A stretch of DNA of 64,000 bases from Bacteroidota bacterium (GCA_016718825.1 JADKCL010000065.1:1-64000); one strand, 5' to 3'; shown: positions 8,399 through 16,960, counted from the stretch's first letter. The notes: generated by a model from the letters alone, not told the origin. A program made the numbers and translations.

Positions 8399-9322
8399 AT
8401 GATCGCAAAAACTATCCTCGTTACCGGTGCCAACGGCTTGCTCGGTCAGAAACTTGTACAAAAATTGTCTCGCCGTGATGCTGTTCACTTGATCGCAACA
8501 GGCGTTGGCGAAAACCGCAATCCGATGGACGAGGGTTATGTCTATGAAAAAATGGACATCACCAAGCCGGATGAGGTGCGGAGGATCTTTGAAAAATACG
8601 AACCGACGGAGATCATCAACACCGCGGCGATGACCAACGTCGATCAATGCGAAAAGGAGCAGGAAGCCTGTTGGGAGTTGAATGTCAAGGCTGTCGAAAC
8701 ACAATTGGCGCTTTGCAAGGAGTTTGAGACGCGAATGATCCATATTTCCACCGACTTCATTTTCGATGGAAATGCTGGACCCTACACCGAAAAGGGAACA
8801 CCGAACCCGTTGTCTTGGTACGGCAAAAGCAAGTTGGAGGCAGAGAATTTGGTGATCATGTCGGGCGTGCCCTACGCGATTGCCCGCACGATGCTCGTGT
8901 TTGGCGTCGTCGCCGACATGTCCCGCAGCAACTTTGTGCTCTGGGCAAAAAAATCATTGGAGGAAGGCAAACCCATCAACGTGGTCAACGATCAAATTCG
9001 TTGTCCGACCTTAGCAGAGGACCTTGCCGAAGGGGTTGTGTTGATGACCATGAAGGACAAAAGTGGCATTTACAACATTTCCGGGCCGGATATGTATAGC
9101 ATCTGCGAAATGGTGCAAATGGTCGCGGATCACTGGAAATTGGACAAAAAACTGATCACCCCGGTTGAAAGCAATATGCTCAACCAAGCGGCAACACGCC
9201 CTTTGAAGACGGGATTCATCATCCTCAAAGCCCAAACCGAACTCGGCTACCGTCCAAGGACGTTCCGCGAAGCATTGGCCATCGTGGAAAGGCAGTTGAA
9301 TGACTGGGAAGAGGATAAGTGA
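8399..9322 (+). CDS. RmlD-like NAD(P)-dependent sugar-nucleotide reductase (SDR family)
   Basis: A 307-residue extended short-chain dehydrogenase related to dTDP-4-dehydrorhamnose reductase. The N-terminal Rossmann motif TGANGLLGQ binds the cofactor. TAAMTNVDQCE and the catalytic YGKSK (Tyr-x-x-x-Lys near residue 140), together with STDFIFDG, match the RmlD substrate-binding family. Such enzymes reduce the 4-keto group of a nucleotide sugar in polysaccharide or glycan biosynthesis. No rml genes accompany it, so the physiological substrate is open; the family is also used for other 4-keto sugars. The ATG directly follows a dispersed repeat. Confidence 0.82.
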   Translation: MIAKTILVTGANGLLGQKLVQKLSRRDAVHLIATGVGENRNPMDEGYVYEKMDITKPDEVRRIFEKYEPTEIINTAAMTNVDQCEKEQEACWELNVKAVETQLALCKEFETRMIHISTDFIFDGNAGPYTEKGTPNPLSWYGKSKLEAENLVIMSGVPYAIARTMLVFGVVADMSRSNFVLWAKKSLEEGKPINVVNDQIRCPTLAEDLAEGVVLMTMKDKSGIYNISGPDMYSICEMVQMVADHWKLDKKLITPVESNMLNQAATRPLKTGFIILKAQTELGYRPRTFREALAIVERQLNDWEEDK

Positions 9323-9334
9323 CTTGAAGATCGC

Positions 9335-10744
9335 TCAATCCTCGCTTTGGGAATCTTGGAGGAGATGTTTTCCTTTCAGCCACCTTTTCGCTCGCTCCGG
9401 GATTTCGTATCGCTCCAAATAGACAAAGATCACCATCAACGCCGCGAACGGAAACAGCCATACCATCCGACCTTGGTAACGAGGATCTACCATGGCCAAC
9501 GAAGCGCAGATAAAGCAATTCACGACGGAGAAGGAAAGTAACCAAATCAGAAACCAGCGTAGGTCTGCCGGTAACCGCTGAAATCGCGAACCCGCCATTG
9601 CGACCAATAAAAGCAGGCCCCAGCTCACAAACACCACCATCTCTTGGCGTCCATTAAGTGCCGTGAAGTCAAGTTGCCCCTTGATCTGCTTAGCCCCCAG
9701 ACAGGCACGCGTACTGGATGGGAAAAAAGTCTTCAAGTTCTCAACCGGTGGCGACGCTTCAGGAAATGCGCCTGCTGGACCGGTCTCAAATACAAAAAAC
9801 TGTCTGCTACCATCCTCAAAGCAAGCACGCGCATAACTTGAGAGAAGCGAAGGACGCAGCAGAATTTGGCGGTTCATATTTGAATATTCCTCGAAGTTAG
9901 CCTCCCAGCCGCCTGTTTTGTAAAGCGGACTATTGGCTGCATCCCATAGAAAGTCGCCATACAGTTCGCCCTTGTACGGACAAAGTTTCCAGTCATGGTT
10001 GGGGCAATCCTCGTCCAGGAACCTCTTGACCAGGTCCAAGTCGCGCAATCGGTTGGCCATAAAGATGCTGCTACCCGCCGTATAACGGAAATGGCCATCC
10101 TTCAGGGCATTGAAGCCGGGGATCAGCAAGTAGGTGATGGCCACCAATCCAGCCACGATCGCCAAGCTCTTCCCTTGGAAGGGAACCTTGCTGCGCTTCC
10201 TCCGGATCCAACCCAGCAATGCGCAACCCATCATCGCAACCACGATCGTCGGCAAATTGGAAAGATGGGTGCTCAATGCAAGCATGAGCAGCATCGCCAA
10301 CGGTATTCTTTGTGACCAAGTGAGTTCCGTGAAAAAGGCGAGATTAAACGCCGACAAGAAAAGGATCGGGGTGAAAATATCAGGAATCAGGAGGTTTGCG
10401 TAGTAAGAGATGCCCGTGGTATAGATGAGGAAGAGCACCGTGAAGATGTAATAATATGCAATGCGGCGCTCGGACACAAATCGCCTGAGCGTTATGAGAA
10501 GGAGCCAGGCCAGGATGGCGGACTGTACCAAGATTACCAGCCAAGGGGACGCAGCAAGACTTGCATGCCGCAGGAACATGCCGTAGAATATCGGCCGGTC
10601 GATCGGCAATTGCCCGGTGAAGCCGCTGTGGATATAGGTTCCGGTGTCGGGATAGAGCAATGGAAAGCCATTGTAAAACGCCAAGAAGCACAACAAAAGT
10701 GTGGCTGCAGTAACCAGAAGGGTGATTTTGAGAAAACGCGGCAT
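9335..10744 (-). CDS. Polytopic membrane protein, possibly glycosyltransferase-like
   Basis: About 469 residues with roughly ten hydrophobic helices. I chose ATG 10744 (MPRFLKITLLVTAATLLLC) because the upstream in-frame extension to 10966 is polar, cysteine-rich and lies in intergenic sequence. The first helix is followed by FPLLYPDTGTYIHSGFTGQ, a loop with acidic residues placed like the first extracytoplasmic loop of GT-C type glycosyltransferases. A large hydrophilic loop (residues 230-360) precedes the last helices. I do not recognise a named family. It converges on the RmlD-like gene and is divergent from the helix-hairpin-helix gene. Confidence 0.7.
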   Translation of the reverse strand: MPRFLKITLLVTAATLLLCFLAFYNGFPLLYPDTGTYIHSGFTGQLPIDRPIFYGMFLRHASLAASPWLVILVQSAILAWLLLITLRRFVSERRIAYYYIFTVLFLIYTTGISYYANLLIPDIFTPILFLSAFNLAFFTELTWSQRIPLAMLLMLALSTHLSNLPTIVVAMMGCALLGWIRRKRSKVPFQGKSLAIVAGLVAITYLLIPGFNALKDGHFRYTAGSSIFMANRLRDLDLVKRFLDEDCPNHDWKLCPYKGELYGDFLWDAANSPLYKTGGWEANFEEYSNMNRQILLRPSLLSSYARACFEDGSRQFFVFETGPAGAFPEASPPVENLKTFFPSSTRACLGAKQIKGQLDFTALNGRQEMVVFVSWGLLLLVAMAGSRFQRLPADLRWFLIWLLSFSVVNCFICASLAMVDPRYQGRMVWLFPFAALMVIFVYLERYEIPERAKRWLKGKHLLQDSQSED

Positions 10745-10985
10745 AGATGGATGCCCAGTTTCAGGCAGCCACGAAAATGGACATTTACCTTGGCAAAACC
10801 AAAGCAAAAGGAAGTGAACCCTTTTAGGATCGCAATGCTGGGAGTGCCACTTCGTCCTGGAGAAATGCCCGTTGGATAATTGAACCTGCCACTTCGTCCT
10901 CCCAGATGACCCGTTTATACATTCTCCCTGCGCGGCCTTTTTGCATTGCGTTACTTCGCAGCACAAAACTCAAAAACAATAAACG

Positions 10986-11654
10986 ATGGTTCACAAACTC
11001 AACAATGCACAAAAGCGTGGCCTGCTGATTGGCTTGGCTGCATTGGTGCTCCTCGCGGGATGGCGGCTACGTGCGCGACACCTTGAAAATAGCGCGCCGC
11101 TTATAGAAACAGCATCCGAAGGCCCCGAAAAACCGAAATCCGCGCGCATCGAACTCAATACAGCCGACACTACGCTTCTTCAAACCGTCAAAGGAATCGG
11201 TCCGGCAAGTGCCCGCCGCATCGTTAAGTACCGCAGTCTGATTGGCGGATTCACGCATACAGACCAACTGCTCAAAGTATGGGGAATTACGCCGGAAAAT
11301 TTCATTCGCATTGAAGAACAGGTCTTTGTGGATACGACCACCACGACATTCGCAGCGTTGAAAAAGGGAAAGTTTAATCCCTACGCCCAACAATCCTATC
11401 CCAGCGTCCTCGTGGCAGCTACAAGGATGGCTTTTCTTCCAGCAAATTTGAAGCGGCAGCCGCGCAGCGTTCGAGCGAATCCGGGAATTCGCCAGCAGCG
11501 GTCGAAGCCTCACAACCCTCAGCGAGCGTTCCAGCAAAAAATACCTTTTCACGGCAATTGCTCGATATCAACATTGCAGATTCTTCGGCCTTGGTGGAAA
11601 TCAGCGGCATTGGCCCCGGAACGGCACGCAACATCGTCAAATACCGGTCGTTGA
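10986..11654 (+). CDS. Helix-hairpin-helix DNA-binding protein, N-terminal part (frame broken near 11401)
   Basis: N-terminal part of a membrane-anchored helix-hairpin-helix protein related to ComEA. There is one hydrophobic segment at residues 10-28 (GLLIGLAALVLLAGWRL), then a first HhH pair (IELNTADTTLLQTVKGIG, SARRIVKYRSL). HhH pairs bind DNA backbone without sequence specificity, and ComEA-type proteins bind incoming DNA during uptake. The authentic reading stops being plausible after AQQSYP, near base 11400. The remaining residues to 11654 are out of frame. Adding one C to CCC at 11400-11402 joins it to the next entry as one protein of about 323 residues. Confidence 0.75.
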   Translation: MVHKLNNAQKRGLLIGLAALVLLAGWRLRARHLENSAPLIETASEGPEKPKSARIELNTADTTLLQTVKGIGPASARRIVKYRSLIGGFTHTDQLLKVWGITPENFIRIEEQVFVDTTTTTFAALKKGKFNPYAQQSYPSVLVAATRMAFLPANLKRQPRSVRANPGIRQQRSKPHNPQRAFQQKIPFHGNCSISTLQILRPWWKSAALAPERHATSSNTGR

Positions 11655-11956
11655 TTTTCTACTTCGACAATTTGGAGCAATTGTCGGAAGTCTGGGGCAT
11701 CCGGCCGGAGAATCTGGAACGGATGAAGCCTTACCTTTCCGTCGGTAATTCGAAGCAATCCATGCCGCACCTGAAAATCAATGAGATGGGCGTCGACGAA
11801 CTCGGAAAACACAAGTACCTTGGTTACAAAGAAGCCAAGATACTCGTCGCCTACCGCGAGAAACACGGCCCATTTGTGGACTTCGCCGCCTTGCAGCAAG
11901 TTCTCGGCGTCGCACCCGAAAAGCTCGATAAGATCAAGCCTTATCTGGTGTTTTGA
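11558..11956 (+). CDS. Helix-hairpin-helix DNA-binding protein, C-terminal part
   Basis: Continuation of the gene that begins at 10986. In this frame the coding signal extends upstream of the listed start, back to about 11403 (RPRGSYKDGFSSSKFEAAA and a Ser/Ala/Gln-rich linker). A second HhH module (INIADSSALVEISGIGPGTA) follows, then a third (INEMGVDELGKHKYLGYKEA, ending GVAPEKLDKIKPYLVF). The three repeats suggest an extended DNA-binding surface. The full gene runs 10986-11956 and is followed 63 bases later by apt. Confidence 0.75.
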   Translation: MLDINIADSSALVEISGIGPGTARNIVKYRSLIFYFDNLEQLSEVWGIRPENLERMKPYLSVGNSKQSMPHLKINEMGVDELGKHKYLGYKEAKILVAYREKHGPFVDFAALQQVLGVAPEKLDKIKPYLVF

Positions 11957-12019
11957 TTTCCTGTTGCATTTCCAGATTCTTTGGCTCAAATTCGACGGTC
12001 TTTCAAAAATGATAAAAGA

Positions 12020-12553
12020 ATGGATCTCGAATCTCTGCTCAAGTCAAACATCCGGGAAGTGCCGGACTTTCCCATCAAAGGGGTGAATTTCAAGGATATA
12101 TCTCCTATTTTCCTTCAACCGGATTTGATCCGGCAGACCGCTGAAGCCTTGGCTGCGCCTTGGAAAGGCAAAGGCATTACCCGCGTCGTCGGCATCGAAA
12201 GCCGAGGATTTCTTTTCGGCCCGCAGATTGCACAAATTCTTGGTGCAGGATTCGTGATTGTGCGCAAAGCAGGCAAGCTGCCGCCTGAGACGTCGTCGAT
12301 TTCCTATTCGCTCGAGTACGGGAATGCCACGATTGAAATGGTCAAAGGTTCGGTCGGACCTCAAGACAATGTCCTGATCCACGACGACTTGCTCGCGACA
12401 GGCGGCACCGCAAACGCTTCGGCGATGCTCGTGCGGCAGCTCGGGGCCAAAGTAGCAGGATACAGTTTTATGATCGATCTGGCATTCCTCAATGGGCGCT
12501 CCGTTTTGTCCAAGGACGGCTCCGAGGTGCATGCGATCATTCATTATCATTGA
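12020..12553 (+). CDS. apt: Adenine phosphoribosyltransferase
   Basis: Purine salvage enzyme making AMP from adenine and PRPP, about 177 residues, the normal family length. Landmarks are IREVPDFPIKGVNFKDISP at the N-terminus, GIESRGFLFG, RKAGKLP, and the PRPP-binding loop VLIHDDLLATGGTA (the usual form is VLIVDDLLATGGTA). ATG 12020 (MDLESLLKSNIREVPDFP) is preferred over an in-frame ATG-less extension to 11981, because Apt proteins start just before this conserved segment. It is cytoplasmic and homodimeric in the family. Confidence 0.95.
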   Translation: MDLESLLKSNIREVPDFPIKGVNFKDISPIFLQPDLIRQTAEALAAPWKGKGITRVVGIESRGFLFGPQIAQILGAGFVIVRKAGKLPPETSSISYSLEYGNATIEMVKGSVGPQDNVLIHDDLLATGGTANASAMLVRQLGAKVAGYSFMIDLAFLNGRSVLSKDGSEVHAIIHYH

Positions 12554-12643
12554 TCATTTTCGGGAGGCCAAGGCGACATTTTGCGTTTTGGCATTTTCTG
12601 CGAATGATTTGAACCGTATTTTTGAGGCCTAAATTCGAATTTC

Positions 12644-13819
12644 ATGGCTGTTAGCAGTATTTCCACCTCCTCCCAAATGGATCTTTCCCTGTCCGAAAAT
12701 CAGCGGATGATCGCCGACATGATCCGTAAATTCGGGGAGGAGCATATCAAGCCCTACATCCGCGAATGGGATGAATCGCAGCATTTCCCTGTGGATTGCA
12801 TGAAAAAGCTCGGCGAATTGGGCCTTTTGGGCATTTTCGTTCCGGTAGAATACGGCGGCTCGGGCTTTGGCTATGCGGAATACGTGACCGCCATCTCCGA
12901 ATTGGGAAAAATCGATCCGTCGATTGCCCTTTCTGTAGCAGCCCACAATTCGCTTTGCACCGGACACATCTATTATCACGGCAGCGAAGAACAAAAGCGC
13001 AAGTACCTGCCCAAGCTTGCCTCTGGCGAATGGATTGGTGCCTGGGGCTTGACCGAGCCGAATACTGGTTCCGATGCTGGCAACATGAAAACGACGGCCA
13101 TGCGCGATGGCGACGGCTGGGTGATCAACGGTGCCAAAAATTTCATTACACACGGCATTTCCTGCGATGTCGCGGTGGTGATGACCCGCACGGGCGAACC
13201 CAACGCGAAGAATAACAGTACCGCTTTTATCATTGAAAGGGGTACGCCCGGGTTCCGTGGCGGCCGCAAAGAAGACAAGCTCGGCATGCGCGCCTCGGAA
13301 ACGACAGAATTGCTGATGGATGATGTACGCATCGCTGACAGTCAGCGCATTGGCGAGGTTGGCTTTGGCTTCAAGCAAGCCATGCAAATTCTCGATGGCG
13401 GAAGGATTTCGATTGCTGCTTTGGCGCTGGGCGTTGCAAAAGGCGCATTTGAGGCTTCAGTGCAGTACAGCAAGGAGCGTAGCCAATTCGGGAAGTCCAT
13501 ATCGAATTTTCAGGCAATTGCCTTCAAACTCGCCAACATGGCGACCGAGATTGAAGCCTCTGAGCTGCTGTGTATGCGTGCCGCAGACCTCAAAGACCGG
13601 GGCCAAAAAGTGACCACAGAAGGCGCGATGGCCAAGCTCTTCGCTTCCGAAGCCTGCGTTCGTATTTCCAACGAGGCCGTACAAATCTTTGGCGGATACG
13701 GCTTTGTCAAGGATTATCCCGTTGAGAAATTCTACCGGGATTCCAAACTCTGCACGATCGGAGAAGGCACAAGCGAAATTCAATTGCTCGTGATTTCCAG
13801 GCAGTTGCTGGAGATTTGA
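12644..13819 (+). CDS. Acyl-CoA dehydrogenase
   Basis: A 391-residue FAD-dependent acyl-CoA dehydrogenase that introduces the alpha-beta double bond in fatty acyl-CoA. The family signature AWGLTEPNTGSDAGNM, the flavin-contacting FITHG segment and the C-terminal QIFGGYGFVKDYPVEKFYRD are present. The Glu in IGEGTSEIQ lies at the position of the catalytic base of short-chain (butyryl-CoA type) enzymes, so a short-chain substrate is likely. It stands alone here. A sequence matching the TAnnTTTG promoter element (12617-12624) lies just before the gene, but without a well-spaced TTG. Confidence 0.92.
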   Translation: MAVSSISTSSQMDLSLSENQRMIADMIRKFGEEHIKPYIREWDESQHFPVDCMKKLGELGLLGIFVPVEYGGSGFGYAEYVTAISELGKIDPSIALSVAAHNSLCTGHIYYHGSEEQKRKYLPKLASGEWIGAWGLTEPNTGSDAGNMKTTAMRDGDGWVINGAKNFITHGISCDVAVVMTRTGEPNAKNNSTAFIIERGTPGFRGGRKEDKLGMRASETTELLMDDVRIADSQRIGEVGFGFKQAMQILDGGRISIAALALGVAKGAFEASVQYSKERSQFGKSISNFQAIAFKLANMATEIEASELLCMRAADLKDRGQKVTTEGAMAKLFASEACVRISNEAVQIFGGYGFVKDYPVEKFYRDSKLCTIGEGTSEIQLLVISRQLLEI

Positions 13820-13893
13820 TGAGCATTGAAGTCGGGATTTTCCGTGTGGAGAAATTGAATTTCAGAAAATTTTCAACAATTTTCCATTCTAAA

Positions 13894-13924
13894 TTGTCAA
13901 TTCTCAATTCCTTTTCTATCTTTG
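13894..13924 (+). promoter_or_regulatory. Bacteroidota-type promoter of rpsU
   Basis: TTG at 13894-13896, a 20-base spacer, then TATCTTTG at 13917-13924. This matches the phylum consensus TTG-(19-21)-TAnnTTTG. The predicted transcription start is about 13930, giving a leader of about 30 bases before the rpsU ATG. Confidence 0.75.
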
Positions 13925-13958
13925 CCACTCTTTAGAATTTAAGAAAGTAGGTGATACA

Positions 13959-14153
13959 ATGCTTCTGATCAAAATCAAAGAAAACGAGAGCATCGACCGC
14001 GCACTGCGCCGGTACAAGAAGAAGTTTGAAAAAACTGGCATCCTCCGCGAAGTTCGTGGCCGTATGTACTTTATCAAGCCTTCGGTCGAGAACCGCGAGC
14101 TCATGAAAAAAGCCCGTCGCCGCGAAGAGCACTACGCAGCCGACAACTATTGA
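13959..14153 (+). CDS. rpsU: 30S ribosomal protein S21
   Basis: Small basic ribosomal protein of 64 residues, the usual length, with the family pattern ENESIDRALRRYKKKFEKTG and a basic tail. In Bacteroidota S21 has been linked to how the ribosome treats Shine-Dalgarno sequences. It heads a group rpsU / Xer recombinase / hpf that is a familiar arrangement in this phylum. A good promoter lies just upstream, and a strong hairpin separates it from the next gene. Confidence 0.95.
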   Translation: MLLIKIKENESIDRALRRYKKKFEKTGILREVRGRMYFIKPSVENRELMKKARRREEHYAADNY

Positions 14154-14200
14154 TTTCTGAATTTAAACCCTGTTTTCTGCGTAAGTAGATTGCATTGGGA

Positions 14201-14246
14201 ATGAAAAATATTTACCTTTCACCATCAGGTGGAAGGTAATTTTCAT
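14201..14246 (+). terminator. Long hairpin between rpsU and the Xer recombinase gene
   Basis: TTACCTTTCACC (14212-14223) pairs with GGTGGAAGGTAA (14228-14239) around an ATCA loop, a 12-base-pair stem with one G-U-type pair. ATGAAAA (14201-14207) can extend the pairing with TTTTCAT (14240-14246). It resembles a terminator with an interrupted T tract, but it ends only two bases before the xer ATG at 14249. It could therefore instead hide the translation start and act as an attenuator. Confidence 0.6.
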
Positions 14247-14248
14247 TT

Positions 14249-15145
14249 ATGCTCGAGGGGAAATTTCATCAATACTTGCAAGTGGAGCGGAATTATTCCC
14301 CGCATACGATCTTAGCGTACACGCAAGATTTGAAGTCCTTCGATACCTTTTTGAAGGAGCATTATTCCCTCGATATTTTCCAAGAAAAAGATGCTCAGGC
14401 CGTTACGCATCGCATGATCCGCGTATGGATGGGCGAGTTGCTTGATGGTGGCGCAGGAAATCGCAGTGTTACCCGGAAAGTCGCAAGCCTCAGCGCCTAT
14501 TTTCGTTACCTCCGCAAATCCGGCCTCGCAACCCAAAATCCGGTCACCAAGGTCAAGTCTCCCAAATTCGAAAAAAAACTTCCGTCATTTCTCAAGCACG
14601 ACAGCATTGGGCAGTTGTTTGAGGGCATCGAATTTGGTGCTGATTTTGAGGGCACTAGAGATTGCGCGGTTTTGGAATTGCTTTACAGCTGCGGATTGCG
14701 GCGTTCGGAGCTCGTTGGACTGCAATTTCGGGACATCGATTTTCTGAATGCCACCGTAAAAGTGATGGGGAAAGGACGCAAAGAACGCGTCGTTCCGCTT
14801 GGGAGATGTGCATCAAAAGCAATGAAAACCTATATTCAGGTTTGCGACGAAGCCGGATTCGATTACAGGGGAAATTTCTTTCTCAAGGCGGACGGCGAAC
14901 CGATTTACGATCGGTTGGTTCATCGATTGGTGGACAAGTATCTCAAGCAGGTTTCGAGCCTGACCAAAACGAGTCCGCACGTTCTTCGGCATACCTTCGC
15001 GACACACCTTTTGGATCGTGGCGCGGACTTGAATGCGATCAAGGAAATGTTGGGCCATACGAGCCTTGCTGCGACGCAGGTGTATGTGCACAATTCAATA
15101 TCGAAACTCAAAGATGTATATTCAAAGGCCCATCCAAAGGCCTGA
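14249..15145 (+). CDS. Tyrosine recombinase of the XerC/XerD type
   Basis: A 298-residue site-specific recombinase with the normal length and layout of Xer proteins: a SAM-like N-terminal core-binding domain (YSPHTILAYTQDLKSF) and a C-terminal catalytic domain. Catalytic residues visible are Arg in CGLRRSEL (near 150), Lys in GKGRKER, HVLRH (near 244), His in LGHTSLAATQ and the nucleophile Tyr in QVYVH (near 278). Its expected role is resolution of chromosome dimers at dif during division. Its place between rpsU and hpf marks it as the resident chromosomal copy rather than an integrase of a mobile element. Confidence 0.93.
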   Translation: MLEGKFHQYLQVERNYSPHTILAYTQDLKSFDTFLKEHYSLDIFQEKDAQAVTHRMIRVWMGELLDGGAGNRSVTRKVASLSAYFRYLRKSGLATQNPVTKVKSPKFEKKLPSFLKHDSIGQLFEGIEFGADFEGTRDCAVLELLYSCGLRRSELVGLQFRDIDFLNATVKVMGKGRKERVVPLGRCASKAMKTYIQVCDEAGFDYRGNFFLKADGEPIYDRLVHRLVDKYLKQVSSLTKTSPHVLRHTFATHLLDRGADLNAIKEMLGHTSLAATQVYVHNSISKLKDVYSKAHPKA

Positions 15146-15170
15146 TTACCAAAACTTAAATAAAGAATAG

Positions 15171-15467
15171 ATGAAACTTGAAATCCAGTCAATCCACTTC
15201 GATGCTGATCAGAAGCTTCTGGACTACATCCAAAAGAAATGCGACAAGCTCGATCAGTTTTTCGATAAAATCACGAGCGGACAGGTTTATTTGCGCGTTG
15301 AAAAGAAGGGCGAGCATTCGTTGAAGTCCGTGGAAATCAAGATATTGGTCCCCGGAGAGTCCTTGCTTGTCAAAGAGGAGAGTTTTGTTTTTGAAGAATG
15401 TATCGACAACGCTACCGACAGTTTGAAGCGTCAATTGACCCGCTACAAAGAGAAAATGCGGACCTGA
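15171..15467 (+). CDS. hpf: Ribosome hibernation-promoting factor, short form
   Basis: A 98-residue protein of the HPF/RaiA family, which binds the 30S decoding region and silences or pairs ribosomes when growth stops. The start MKLEIQSIHFDADQKLLDYI and the C-terminal DNATDSLKRQLTRYKEKM match the family. It lacks the extra C-terminal dimerisation domain of long HPF. It follows the recombinase by 25 bases and ends in a strong terminator, so it is probably the last gene of the rpsU group. Confidence 0.92.
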   Translation: MKLEIQSIHFDADQKLLDYIQKKCDKLDQFFDKITSGQVYLRVEKKGEHSLKSVEIKILVPGESLLVKEESFVFEECIDNATDSLKRQLTRYKEKMRT

Positions 15468-15480
15468 TCTGATAAGAACA

Positions 15481-15514
15481 AAAAAAGAGCCTCCACCGTG
15501 AGGCTCTTTTTTTT
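15481..15514 (+). terminator. Rho-independent terminator after hpf
   Basis: AAAAAAGAGCCTC pairs with GAGGCTCTTTTTT around a six-base loop, followed by further T residues. It is nearly symmetric and could act in both directions. Confidence 0.9.
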
Positions 15515-15529
15515 CGCCATATTGCAGCG

Positions 15530-16354
15530 ATGTCGTTTCCGATTTCCATATATGATCACCTGGGAAGGCAGGTTGACTTGCCGCAAATCCCGCAGCGGAT
15601 TGTTTCCTTGTGCCCGTCACAGACGGAAACCTTGGTCGCCTTGGGGGTAGGGGAGCGGCTTGTCGGCCGAACGCGGTTTTGTATTCATCCGAAGTCGGTT
15701 TTGAAGAAGGTGAAGAACATCGGCGGGACCAAATTGGTTGATTTTGATCGGATTCGGGCATTGAAGCCTGACTTGATCATCGGCGAAAAGGAAGAGAACA
15801 CCGCCGAGATGGTTGCAGCCTTGGAAGCAGAGTGGCCCGTCTTCGTCACCGACGTCCGCGATCTGGAATCCTCAGCTAGGATGGTGACGGACTTGGGCAA
15901 AATTACGGGTACAGCGACGAAGGCGGCCGGACTCGTGTCGCAAATCAGGGCGTCCTACGATGCGATTTGCCCCTTGCCGAGACCTGTTTCTTGCCTTTAT
16001 CTGATATGGAAAGATCCGTGGATGGCCGTTGGCGCTGACACTTTTATTGATTCTGTGCTCAAAAAGTGTGGATTTCACAATGTGGCTGCCTCCCTGGATG
16101 GCCGTTATCCGATTGTAACCAAAGAAACATTTCGGGGGAAAATGCCGGAAATGGTGTTCCTTTCGAGTGAGCCCTATCCTTTTACAAATTTGCATATTGT
16201 TGATGTTCAGAAGCTTGTGGCTACACCTGCTGTCCGGATCGTAGATGGTGAAATGTTTAGTTGGTATGGTTCACACTTGATCGGTGTCGAAAATTATCTC
16301 AATCTGGTGTTGCAAGATACTTTCGCTTCCTTATCTTTGCATGATTCGGTTTGA
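15530..16354 (+). CDS. Helical backbone metal receptor (BtuF/FhuD-like) without signal peptide
   Basis: A 274-residue protein of the periplasmic-binding fold used by vitamin B12 and siderophore receptors (DHLGRQVDLPQIPQRIVSL, PSQTETLVALG, IRALKPDLIIG). In ABC importers such proteins deliver ligand to the transporter. Here the sequence begins directly with the domain, with no signal peptide or lipobox, and no permease or ATPase gene is adjacent. Standalone cytoplasmic-looking members of this family are common in Bacteroidota and their role is not settled. The start lies only 16 bases after the hpf terminator, so its promoter must overlap it or it relies on readthrough. Confidence 0.82.
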   Translation: MSFPISIYDHLGRQVDLPQIPQRIVSLCPSQTETLVALGVGERLVGRTRFCIHPKSVLKKVKNIGGTKLVDFDRIRALKPDLIIGEKEENTAEMVAALEAEWPVFVTDVRDLESSARMVTDLGKITGTATKAAGLVSQIRASYDAICPLPRPVSCLYLIWKDPWMAVGADTFIDSVLKKCGFHNVAASLDGRYPIVTKETFRGKMPEMVFLSSEPYPFTNLHIVDVQKLVATPAVRIVDGEMFSWYGSHLIGVENYLNLVLQDTFASLSLHDSV

Positions 16355-16385
16355 ACTGTATACTGGAATTAAAAAGTTTTTGCTT

Positions 16386-16880
16386 ATGACTTTGAATGCC
16401 CTGCTCCGCTTCGGTATCGTGACGTCCTTACTTGTTGTGTTGGTTTTGCCACTTGCGGCTTGGAAAAAGGCTGAATCAGCCAATCTGACCAATGCGAAAT
16501 CTTCACTTGTAAGTCTTGTCGACGCCACCGAAAAACCTAGCACTGACATTCCTGCAGACCTACCCCCAGCCGTTTTGGCAGCAACTTATTCCGGCAAGTC
16601 TGGATGCGCAGCGACTGAACACAATTTTGAGATTGTAGTGGATGTGCTGGATGCCGGCACCAATCTTTACCGCGTAAGAAACCTGCTTGACGAAGGCGAA
16701 GTTGTCAAAGCCCGCTGGCGCGAAGGCAAGCTTCAGCTGGGTTCATCCCAGAAAATGGGCTCATACCAGATTTCTGGTTATGTCGAATACCTCGAAAGCC
16801 CTGCCCGGATTGAAACACATGTCAAGTATCAGGATGGTTTAGGTTTTTGCGAAGATGTCAGCGTCTTTGTGAAGCGTTAA
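16386..16880 (+). CDS. Small exported protein of unknown function
   Basis: About 164 residues, unrecognised. A signal peptide or single membrane anchor is visible at the start (MTLNALLRFGIVTSLLVVLVLPLAAW). I prefer ATG 16386 because upstream in-frame starts (16284, 16341) would overlap the previous gene. The mature part contains SGKSGCAATEHNFEIVVDVLD and YQDGLGFCEDVSVFVKR, with one cysteine near each end that could pair. It is followed by a strong terminator. Confidence 0.55.
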   Translation: MTLNALLRFGIVTSLLVVLVLPLAAWKKAESANLTNAKSSLVSLVDATEKPSTDIPADLPPAVLAATYSGKSGCAATEHNFEIVVDVLDAGTNLYRVRNLLDEGEVVKARWREGKLQLGSSQKMGSYQISGYVEYLESPARIETHVKYQDGLGFCEDVSVFVKR

Positions 16881-16901
16881 TTCGTCTGATGGATGAAAAT
16901 G

Positions 16902-16948
16902 GCGGGACAAATCGGGGTAACAACCTGGATTTGTCCCGCTTCTTTTTG
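16902..16948 (+). terminator. Rho-independent terminator
   Basis: GCGGGACAAATC (16902-16913) pairs perfectly with GATTTGTCCCGC (16928-16939) around a 14-base loop, followed by TTCTTTTTG. It lies between two convergent genes and may also stop transcription of the PBP1C gene coming from the other side. Confidence 0.88.
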
Positions 16949-16960
16949 CATCAGGTTGGT

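Noticed and set aside
14249..15145. Integrase of a mobile element
   Set aside because: The recombinase lies in the rpsU/xer/hpf order typical of the resident chromosomal gene, with no attachment-site duplication or cargo genes nearby.
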